Below are positions 1 through 5,935 of a stretch of 11,819 nucleotides of DNA, in pieces; positions within the stretch are counted from its first letter, which is position 1, and each line of letters opens with the position of its first letter. This DNA is from Pedobacter schmidteae. Lineage in GTDB: Bacteria; Bacteroidota; Bacteroidia; Sphingobacteriales; Sphingobacteriaceae. The DNA lies in contig CAMDQV010000042.1 in NCBI GenBank assembly GCA_945906015.1, positions 1 through 11,819 of the forward strand, given 5' to 3'. Under the pieces are notes generated by a model. It did not search any database. It saw nothing but the letters and a program-made list of their open reading frames with translations, and was not told where the DNA came from. The position numbers and the translations under genes are program-made.

Positions 1-2
1 AA

Positions 3-683
3 TCCAAACTATTAACAACATTAACCAAACAGCAAAAGGATCTTCAAAAACAGTTGGGTAAAAAACAAAAGGAAGCTTCAAACTTAAATAATGCTATTCA
101 GGCAGCTATACGTAAGGAAATTCTAGCAGAACAGCTAAAAGCTGCTGAACGTGAAAGACTGGCAGCCGTAGCAAAAGCAAAACTAACGAAAGAAAAGATT
201 ACAGAATCATCTACCAATGAGAAGAAAACCAGTATTGAAGCTAAAGGTTCTTCAATATTAGCATCCAGTCCGGCAGATGCAAAACTTTCATCTTCGTTCA
301 TGGGAAGCAGGGGCCGTTTACAAAAGCCGGTATCAGGAATAATAACTCAGGGATTTGGCCAGCATAAATACAATAATGTCACTATTTTTAACCCAGGAAT
401 AAACATAAAAACTGAACCAAGTGCAACTGTTTCAGCAGTTTATGGTGGAAAAGTAAGTAAAGTTATTTTTCTGGTAAACACGTACACTGTAATCATTAGG
501 CATGGCGAATATTTTTCTATCTATTCAAAGCTTAAAAATGTGAGTGTCTCAGCTGGGCAGGAGGTTCAGGCAAGACAATCTATTGGTACAGTTGCAACAG
601 ATCAGTCGGAGGGTGTGACTGAAATGCAATTTCAGATCTGGAAAGGTGGAACTCCAGTTAATCCATCTGGCTGGATTCTTTAG
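3..683 (+). CDS. EnvC-like murein hydrolase activator, degenerate M23/LytM domain (5' partial)
   Basis: The reading frame is open to the left edge from base 3, so the N-terminus lies outside the window; the TTG at 54 is internal. The visible part starts with a charged, Ala/Lys/Glu-rich coiled coil (to about base 230), then a Ser/Ala-rich linker, then a C-terminal M23/LytM fold of about 120 residues (from about base 315: LQKPVSG..ITQGFGQ, ending TPVNPSGWIL). Coiled coil plus LytM is the architecture of EnvC/NlpD-type proteins, periplasmic activators of cell-wall amidases at division. The zinc-peptidase residues are replaced: the usual HxGxD is NPGIN (Asn codons 390-392 and 402-404), the YxHL histidine is Lys (528-530), and HLH is EMQ (621-629). 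The fold therefore looks non-catalytic, as in EnvC, which favours an activator over a peptidase. The family is fairly certain; its amidase partner is not visible. Confidence 0.88.
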   Translation, partial: SKLLTTLTKQQKDLQKQLGKKQKEASNLNNAIQAAIRKEILAEQLKAAERERLAAVAKAKLTKEKITESSTNEKKTSIEAKGSSILASSPADAKLSSSFMGSRGRLQKPVSGIITQGFGQHKYNNVTIFNPGINIKTEPSATVSAVYGGKVSKVIFLVNTYTVIIRHGEYFSIYSKLKNVSVSAGQEVQARQSIGTVATDQSEGVTEMQFQIWKGGTPVNPSGWIL

Positions 684-780
684 CTAAAATAGATTTTAGA
701 TTAAATAACAATACCTGGCCAGAAGGCGCTCTTAACCATCTGATAATAATCTAATTTGAAAAAATATAATATTAATTCAC

Positions 781-808
781 TTGATAAAAATTAAAACTTG
801 TAAGTTTG
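781..808 (+). promoter_or_regulatory. Bacteroidota-type promoter for the PAP2/SMS-like gene
   Basis: TTG at 781-783, a 17-nt spacer, then TAAGTTTG at 801-808, a full match to the TAnnTTTG -7 element of the Bacteroidota housekeeping sigma factor. Transcription would begin around 812-816, leaving a leader of about 15 nt before the ATG at 829. This suggests the gene is transcribed apart from the EnvC-like gene upstream. There is no Shine-Dalgarno; the leader is A-rich. Confidence 0.6.
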
Positions 809-828
809 CTCGATTTAAAAAAATATAA

Positions 829-1458
829 ATGTCTGAACAAAGAGCTGCGATCGGTGTATGGAAAATTAACTTGCAATCTTCTGATTATAGAAAAAAATTA
901 ATAATCGGATTAATTCTTATTTCTTTTATTCTGCTTTCACTACCCTTTTTTTTTCAGGCAATTGAAAAGAGAAATGGTATTAGTTTCAATGATTATTTAT
1001 TATCGTGGCTCCCTGCATATGACCTCTCTCTATATATATTTACAGTTATCTGGTCAATGACCTTATTTACATTCAGCAGATTTAAGCAAGATCCGAATAT
1101 ATTCCTAACCTTTCTTTGGGGCTTTATCCTCATCAATCTATCCAGGTTTGTGTTTATTGGACTTATACCACTCAATGCTCCAGCTGATTTAATTCCTATT
1201 CATGATCCTATCAGCAATCATTTCTATGGTCCAAAATTCATAACAAAAGATCTGTTTTTTTCAGGTCATACAGCAGCAATGTTTCTGATGTTTTTATGTC
1301 TGAAGAAAAGAACAGATAAAATTATGGCCTTATTAGCTACTATAATTATTGGTATTGCGGTGCTAATTCAGCATGTTCATTACACGGTGGATGTTGTTAT
1401 GGCGCCTGTTATCACTTATTTTCTCTGGATTGGCTCAAAAAAGATCGTTGCATCTTAA
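829..1458 (+). CDS. PAP2 / sphingomyelin-synthase-like integral membrane protein
   Basis: A 209-residue protein with about six hydrophobic segments (roughly residues 22-44, 66-83, 91-115, 142-158, 164-182, 190-204). Two motifs identify it: DLFFSGHTAAMF (SGHT at 145-148) and HVHYTVDVVMA (HYTVD at 184-188). These match the C-terminal motifs of the sphingomyelin-synthase-like branch of the PAP2 superfamily, whose triad would be His147, His184 and Asp188. Known members transfer phospho-head-groups between phospholipids and ceramide/diacylglycerol, or hydrolyse lipid phosphates. Many Bacteroidota make sphingolipids, so a ceramide head-group transferase is plausible but inferred; a plain lipid phosphatase cannot be excluded. 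The ATG at 829 follows a good promoter (781-808). The gene ends 11 nt from the convergent ppx stop. Confidence 0.82.
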   Translation: MSEQRAAIGVWKINLQSSDYRKKLIIGLILISFILLSLPFFFQAIEKRNGISFNDYLLSWLPAYDLSLYIFTVIWSMTLFTFSRFKQDPNIFLTFLWGFILINLSRFVFIGLIPLNAPADLIPIHDPISNHFYGPKFITKDLFFSGHTAAMFLMFLCLKKRTDKIMALLATIIIGIAVLIQHVHYTVDVVMAPVITYFLWIGSKKIVAS

Positions 1459-1469
1459 AACTGTACAGA

Positions 1470-2351
1470 TCAATCGGTAAAATTTTTGTCGATCAAAATC
1501 TGAATTATCCCATCAACAAGGCCTACTCTAGGAACAAATATTTGCTTTACACCACCCCATTTCATAACACTCAGATATATTTCTGTTGCTGGAATAATTA
1601 CGTCTGCCCTATCCTGGTTAAGTCCCAGAACATTGATCCTGTCTTTTAATGAAAATGAATTCAGGTAATCATAGATAGATTTCAGCTTTATAAAAGTGAT
1701 TGCAGTTCCATCTTTTTGATCGGCCATTCTAAATAATCTGTTAATATTTCCTCCCGTACCAATACCCGACAAATTTTTATTGGACTGAGCCTGATGCTTT
1801 ACCCATTCCTTCATTTCTGCCCAGGTTTCATCTTTATCCTGATTATCAAGAATCCTTATACCCCCAAGATTGAATGAACACGAGGCAATCATTTCTCCCT
1901 TACTGAATACAGAAAGTTCTGTACTACCTCCTCCTACATCAATATATAAATAGTTCTTTTTGCGATCAAAACTCTCCTCAATATGACTTGCATAGATAAT
2001 ATCTGCTTCCCTTTGGCCTTCAACAATCTGCAGATCGATACCTGCTTCCGACTTAATTAAAGATACTATTGAAGAACCATTACTCGCTTCCCGCATAGCC
2101 GAAGTGGCACAAGCCATATAATCACTAACCTTATAAACATCAATTAAATTACGAAAGGCGACCATAGTCTTTAATAGCTCCTCGATCTTTTTAGCTGAAA
2201 TTTTCTTGTCAAGAAATGCATCATCTCCCAGTCGAACTGGTACACGGATCAGTGTATTTTTTTTGAAAGAAACTAGGTTACCATTTTGTTTAATATCAGC
2301 TATTAAAAGTCTGATAGCATTCGATCCTATATCTATAGCGGCGTATCTCAA
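1470..2351 (-). CDS. ppx: Ppx/GppA-type exopolyphosphatase, short form
   Basis: A 293-residue ASKHA-fold phosphatase. It shows the N-terminal phosphate-binding loop AIDIGSNAIRLLIADI (residues 5-20), the EGQREADIIY segment holding the family's catalytic-region Glu, the second phosphate loop YLYIDVGGGSTELSVFS, and GIGTGGNINRLFRM. It processively removes phosphate from polyphosphate and may also act on pppGpp (family knowledge). At under 300 residues it has only the two ASKHA subdomains and lacks the C-terminal HD-like domain of the roughly 510-residue E. coli Ppx. The start codon is TTG (2349-2351): upstream in frame there is a stop within 21 nt and no ATG or GTG. It begins 4 nt after the ppk1 stop, which indicates one transcript and probable translational coupling, so polyphosphate synthesis and breakdown would be expressed together. 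Confidence 0.93.
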   Translation of the reverse strand: MRYAAIDIGSNAIRLLIADIKQNGNLVSFKKNTLIRVPVRLGDDAFLDKKISAKKIEELLKTMVAFRNLIDVYKVSDYMACATSAMREASNGSSIVSLIKSEAGIDLQIVEGQREADIIYASHIEESFDRKKNYLYIDVGGGSTELSVFSKGEMIASCSFNLGGIRILDNQDKDETWAEMKEWVKHQAQSNKNLSGIGTGGNINRLFRMADQKDGTAITFIKLKSIYDYLNSFSLKDRINVLGLNQDRADVIIPATEIYLSVMKWGGVKQIFVPRVGLVDGIIQILIDKNFTD

Positions 2352-2355
2352 TGTA

Positions 2356-4410
2356 TTATTTTTTATATTTTAAATAGGTATAGATATCGGTCTGTGCCCT
2401 GCTTAATACTTTGGTTCCAGTTTTACGATAACGATTATTATTCAGCTGATTGATCTCTCTAGCCTTTGAATTATCCATTAATTGAATATCGATAATTTTA
2501 AGGATCTCTGATTTCACTTCCTGATCAAGAATTGGGAAACCAACCTCAACCCGATTATCAAGATTTCGGGCCATTAAATCAGCAGAAGTAAGGTACACTT
2601 TTTCTAATCCAGCATTTGCGAAAATCCAAACTCTAGCATGTTCAAGAAATCTGTCAATAATGCTAAATACCTCAATGTTCTCACTAAATCCTGTAACTCC
2701 GGGAATTAAGCTGCACATACCACGAATGATTAGCTTAATTTTCACACCTGCATTATTAGCATCATACAGTTTACTGATCACCTCTTCATCGGTTAAACTA
2801 TTCATTTTTAATGTGATAAAAGCAAGCTTACCTGATTTAGCATTTTTAATCTCATGGTTAATCAAATCATTCAATTTTGATCTGCTCTCAAGAGGCGAAA
2901 CAATTAAATATTTATATCCCTTGAAAAATGTCTGTGTTTGTAAACCTTTAAATAACTTGACAAGTTCGCTAGTAATTAGTGGATTTGCAGTAAAAAGACT
3001 GTGATCACAATACAATCCAGCTGTTTTTTCATTAAAATTACCGGTAGCAAGATTTGCATAGAAAACATGTTTCCCACTTTCCTGACTTTTTATAAGGCAA
3101 ATTTTTGAATGAACCTTATAGTCGAGTATTCCGTAATTAACAATCACACCTTCGTCCTCGAGTTTGTTTGTCCAGAATATATTTGCCTGCTCATCAAATC
3201 TTGCTTTCAATTCCAATAAACAATATACCTTTTTACCATTTTTTGCTGCATTGATCAATGCATGAATTACCTTAGAGTTTTCAGCAAGACGGTATAAAGT
3301 CATGCTGATCTCTTTTACTTTAGGATCAATTGCTGCCTCTCTTAAAAAATGAATGATGTAATCAAATGACTGATAAGGTAAGTTTATCAGATAATCCCTT
3401 TTGGCTAAATGCGCAAAAATACTGCTTATACTAGATAAATCCTGAACGGGTAGCGCAGGCATTTTGGGATATTCAAGATCAGGGCCGCCAACATTAGGGA
3501 AGCTTATAAAATCTTTGAAATTATGATATCGATTTCCGGGGATTAGTCCGTCTGTACTCAAATCGAGTTTATCTATCAAGTATTTAAGCATATCCAATGG
3601 CATTTGCTTATCATATAATAAACGCATTGGTCGTCCTTTGGCCCGTTTATTCAGACTTTTTGTTAAAGATTCAATGAACTTCTCACTCACATGCTTATCT
3701 AGATCTAGTTCAGCATCGCGGGTAAGCTGAATAGAATAAGATTCTATCTGGTCATATCTAAAAATAAAGAATATATCATCCAAACAATATCTTATGATAT
3801 CATCAATCAAAGTAACAAACTTTAAATTATTAGTTTCTGGAAGTACCAAAAACCGATTTAATCCATCGGTTGGAATTTCGATCAGGGCTAACCTAGATTT
3901 CTCAATATTTTTTTTCTGAATAAGTCTTACAAAAAAATAAATGGCACGGTCTTTTAATTCCGGAAAGATTTGATTCTTGTCAATCATAACAGGTACTAAT
4001 GTTGATAGCACCTTCTCTCTGAAATATTTTTCGACATATAAGCCACGCGAAACATTTAACTGTTTTTCGTTGATTATGAATATTTTTTCTTTCTCAAGCC
4101 CTTTGAGAATCACATCGTTATACTGGTGATTAAATTTGCGTTCCTGACGAACAACAATATTCTTGATCTCATGTAAGGTTTTTCGCGGATTAAACCCCAA
4201 CAACTCTTTTGACTTCGTATTTAAACTTGAAAGTCTGTTAAGGGTAGCAACTCTGACACGGTAAAATTCATCAAGATTGGATGAAAAAATAGCTAGAAAC
4301 CGAATACGCTCAACCAAGGGGACAGATTTATCAGTCGCCTCCTGCAATACCCGATCGTTAAACGATAACCAACTAACTTCACGATTTAAAAGCGGAATAT
4401 TCTTAGGCAT
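2356..4410 (-). CDS. ppk1: Polyphosphate kinase 1
   Basis: A 684-residue, full-length PPK1, which reversibly transfers the ATP gamma-phosphate onto polyphosphate chains. The N-terminal domain begins NREVSWLSFNDRVL (residues 9-22), followed by FSSNLDEFYRVRV (42-54). Two phospholipase-D-like catalytic domains follow. The autophosphorylated histidine is His434 in DYKVHSKICLI (His435 in E. coli), the second conserved histidine is His591 in FLEHARVWIF (His592 in E. coli), and the Mg-site arginines are Arg374 (LYRL) and Arg404 (KARFDE). The signature VYLTSADLMARNLDNRVEV lies at 605-623. All catalytic residues are intact. It is the first gene of a ppk1-ppx operon; a stem-loop (4425-4454) and a possible -7 element lie directly upstream of its ATG. 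Confidence 0.98.
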   Translation of the reverse strand: MPKNIPLLNREVSWLSFNDRVLQEATDKSVPLVERIRFLAIFSSNLDEFYRVRVATLNRLSSLNTKSKELLGFNPRKTLHEIKNIVVRQERKFNHQYNDVILKGLEKEKIFIINEKQLNVSRGLYVEKYFREKVLSTLVPVMIDKNQIFPELKDRAIYFFVRLIQKKNIEKSRLALIEIPTDGLNRFLVLPETNNLKFVTLIDDIIRYCLDDIFFIFRYDQIESYSIQLTRDAELDLDKHVSEKFIESLTKSLNKRAKGRPMRLLYDKQMPLDMLKYLIDKLDLSTDGLIPGNRYHNFKDFISFPNVGGPDLEYPKMPALPVQDLSSISSIFAHLAKRDYLINLPYQSFDYIIHFLREAAIDPKVKEISMTLYRLAENSKVIHALINAAKNGKKVYCLLELKARFDEQANIFWTNKLEDEGVIVNYGILDYKVHSKICLIKSQESGKHVFYANLATGNFNEKTAGLYCDHSLFTANPLITSELVKLFKGLQTQTFFKGYKYLIVSPLESRSKLNDLINHEIKNAKSGKLAFITLKMNSLTDEEVISKLYDANNAGVKIKLIIRGMCSLIPGVTGFSENIEVFSIIDRFLEHARVWIFANAGLEKVYLTSADLMARNLDNRVEVGFPILDQEVKSEILKIIDIQLMDNSKAREINQLNNNRYRKTGTKVLSRAQTDIYTYLKYKK

Positions 4411-4424
4411 TTCTTAAAAAATAA

Positions 4425-4454
4425 ACAGTCCCGTTTCAAGGATGACGGGACTGT
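4425..4454 (-). terminator. Strong stem-loop between the H1-like gene and ppk1 (terminator or mRNA 5' hairpin)
   Basis: A perfect 10-bp inverted repeat, ACAGTCCCGT (4425-4434) and ACGGGACTGT (4445-4454), with a 10-nt loop. Read on the minus strand it is followed by TTATTTTTT, so it has the form of an intrinsic terminator for the H1-like gene, whose stop is about 72 nt upstream. It ends only 14 nt before the ppk1 ATG, so it would also be part of the ppk1 leader. On the plus strand it is followed by AAAAAT, not a T-tract, so the terminator reads leftward. Confidence 0.75.
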
Positions 4455-4460
4455 AAAAAT

Positions 4461-4468
4461 CAAAAATA
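4461..4468 (-). promoter_or_regulatory. Possible -7 element for ppk1
   Basis: Read on the minus strand this is TATTTTTG, a full match to TAnnTTTG. No clear TTG/TTTG -33 box lies at the right distance; the nearest is a TTA at 4485-4487 with a 16-nt spacer. If used, transcription would start around 4454-4457, so the ppk1 mRNA would open with the 4425-4454 stem-loop. Base composition is extremely AT-rich, so a chance match is possible. Confidence 0.35.
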
Positions 4469-4526
4469 AATATTAATTAAATATTAAGTTCTCATTAAGT
4501 CTGTCGCCAGATGTTTAATGGCATCA

Positions 4527-5153
4527 TTAATTTGAAGTAGTTTTAGCATTCTTCCTAGCTTTTTTTGCAACCGGAGTAACTGTTGCTTTTACCTTGTTAA
4601 CTACAGGCTTTTTTGCGACTATTTTTTTTGCTGGTGATTTTGCTGATTTAACTGCTACAGGCTTAGTTGTGGCAGCTTTTTTAACCGATGACTTTATTGT
4701 TTTCTTGGCTGCTGTAGTTGTACTCTTAGACACTATAGGCTTTACAACTTTTGGAATACTCTTTTTTACTGCCTTTGGTTTAAGTGGAATTGCCTTTGGC
4801 TTTAATGGAGCGGCTTTTGGCTTTAGTAGAACTGCCTTTTTTACAGGACTTACTGCTTTCTTAGTAGAAATTGCAATTGGTCTTTTGATCCTTTTAATTT
4901 TGATTGCATTTGATTTACTATCCTTCTGTTCTTCAACCGCAACTTTTACTTCATTATATTTTCTTGCAAGTTTTTTAGCAAGCTCTTTACTTGTCTTTTT
5001 AATATCTTTTGAAAATTTATCTGCATCATGGCCGAGGCTTTTCAAAGCTTCCAAAAATTTATTTGAAATTGAAGCTTCCAACTCTTTTTTCACTACCTGC
5101 TTGGCTGTCTTTTGCTCAGTTTTTACAGAGGTTTTTACTTTATTTGTTTTCAT
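4527..5153 (-). CDS. Histone H1-like, lysine-rich nucleoid protein
   Basis: 208 residues, of which 57 (27%) are Lys. Residues 1-30 are basic. Residues 30-75 (NKFLEALKSLGHDADKFSKD, then KKTSKELAKKLARKYNEVK) should be helical and carry some acidic residues. From about residue 84 the chain is low complexity, made of Lys, Ala, Pro, Val, Ser and Thr (AKK, KPKA, SPAKK patterns), like the tail of eukaryotic H1 and bacterial Hc1/AlgP-type proteins. Residues 110-130 are three tandem copies of LKPKA plus two residues. The inferred role is non-specific DNA or polyanion binding in the nucleoid. It is upstream of ppk1 on the same strand, 116 nt away with a terminator-like hairpin between, and divergent from the yajQ-family gene. 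The class is clear from composition; the exact family is uncertain because tails of this kind evolve independently. Confidence 0.8.
   Translation of the reverse strand: MKTNKVKTSVKTEQKTAKQVVKKELEASISNKFLEALKSLGHDADKFSKDIKKTSKELAKKLARKYNEVKVAVEEQKDSKSNAIKIKRIKRPIAISTKKAVSPVKKAVLLKPKAAPLKPKAIPLKPKAVKKSIPKVVKPIVSKSTTTAAKKTIKSSVKKAATTKPVAVKSAKSPAKKIVAKKPVVNKVKATVTPVAKKARKNAKTTSN
4764..4826 (-). repeat. Three tandem 21-nt units coding LKPKAxP in the H1-like tail
   Basis: Residues 110-116, 117-123 and 124-130 read LKPKAAP, LKPKAIP and LKPKAVK. The DNA copies (for example GGCTTTAATGGAGC and GGCTTTAGTAGAAC on the plus strand) are similar but not identical. This suggests an older in-frame duplication, which is typical of H1-like tails and a likely site of length variation between strains. 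Confidence 0.7.
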
Positions 5154-5233
5154 GATTTTTCTATTAATGATTGTAATTTTGGAATTATTTAAATATATTA
5201 ACTAATATTTGTTTTACAAATAGAATAATAATT

Positions 5234-5725
5234 ATGCCAACATTTGATATAGTAAGTAAGATTGACGGTCAGACCCTCGACAATGCAATAAATACAGCAA
5301 AAAAAGAGATTCTCAACCGTTACGATTTTAATGATTCCAAAAGTACAATTGAACTCGATAAAAAATCGAATGAAATTACTATCATTACTGAAAATGATAT
5401 GCGTTTAAAGGCTATTCAGGATGCAATCATTTCGCGAATGGTTAAACATAGCCTTGACCCTGGAAGTATGGATCTTGGAAAGGAACAATATGCTTCTGGC
5501 AATATGCTTCGCAAAGAAATCAAAATTAAAGAAGGCATAGATAAAGAGGTTGCCAAAAAGATAGTCAAAAAGATAAAAGATAGTGGCTTAAAAGTTCAGG
5601 CTTCAATAATGGACGACCAATTAAGGGTTCAGGCCAAGAAGATAGATGATCTGCAGGCAGTTATTTCTTTATGCCGGACTGAAGATTTCGGACAACCATT
5701 ACAATATATTAATATGCGAAATTAA
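5234..5725 (+). CDS. YajQ-family nucleotide-binding protein
   Basis: 163 residues, the normal YajQ length. The N-terminus MPTFDIVSKID..TLDNAINTAKKEI and NRYDF (residues 28-32) are family signatures, as are KKIDDLQAVISLCR (135-148) and the C-terminus QPLQYINMRN. YajQ proteins have two ferredoxin-like subdomains; some members bind cyclic di-GMP and act with a transcription factor, and others have been reported to bind nucleotides or tRNA. The family is certain, the ligand here is not. The gene is divergent from the H1-like gene across an 80-nt AT-rich spacer. The best -7 candidate is AATATTTG (5204-5211), one mismatch from TAnnTTTG, about 23 nt before the ATG. There is no Shine-Dalgarno. Confidence 0.95.
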   Translation: MPTFDIVSKIDGQTLDNAINTAKKEILNRYDFNDSKSTIELDKKSNEITIITENDMRLKAIQDAIISRMVKHSLDPGSMDLGKEQYASGNMLRKEIKIKEGIDKEVAKKIVKKIKDSGLKVQASIMDDQLRVQAKKIDDLQAVISLCRTEDFGQPLQYINMRN

Positions 5726-5806
5726 TCCTGCATTAATATCCCAATTGAATTTATATCGGTTTTACAAATTTGGTATCATATTCATCAATACCCTAGATAT
5801 AACCAT

Positions 5807-5837
5807 TTTGGATAAGGAATACAAACAAATAAATTTG
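5807..5837 (+). promoter_or_regulatory. Orphan consensus promoter between convergent genes
   Basis: TTTG (5807-5810), a 19-nt spacer, then TAAATTTG (5830-5837): a full match to both Bacteroidota promoter boxes at accepted spacing. It sits in the spacer between the yajQ stop and the stop of the convergent oxidase gene, pointing right into the oxidase 3' end. No coding sequence follows. If active it would make a short RNA antisense to the oxidase gene. In a window this AT-rich one such match could arise by chance. The rest of the 5726-5924 spacer shows nothing I recognise. Confidence 0.35.
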
Positions 5838-5911
5838 ATTATAAAACCAATAAACCAGTTTCGATCCCTGATTTCTAAAGCCTTAAAATGGAGAAAAATA
5901 ATTAGCAAAAT

Positions 5912-5935
5912 AGATATTATTCTTTTAGAATATCT
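5912..5935 (-). terminator. Weak AT-rich hairpin at the end of the oxidase gene
   Basis: AGATATT (5912-5918) and AATATCT (5929-5935) form a perfect 7-bp stem with a 10-nt loop, overlapping the oxidase stop codon (5925-5927). On the minus strand it is followed by ATTTTGCTAATTATTTTT. Only one G-C pair is present, so it would be a weak terminator. Confidence 0.3.

Noticed and set aside
684..699. Inverted repeat CTAAAAT-AG-ATTTTAG right after the EnvC-like stop
   Set aside because: The stem is 6-7 bp with only one G-C pair and a 2-4 nt loop, and no T-tract follows; too weak to call a terminator.
2660..3004. Plus-strand open frame inside ppk1
   Set aside because: It is antisense to a fully conserved part of PPK1 and has no motif or upstream signal.
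4594..5205. Long open frame on the plus strand, opposite the H1-like gene, encoding a hydrophobic protein
   Set aside because: It is the antisense shadow of Lys/Ala-rich codons (AAA and GCT read back as TTT and AGC). The minus-strand product makes clear biological sense and the shadow has no family resemblance.
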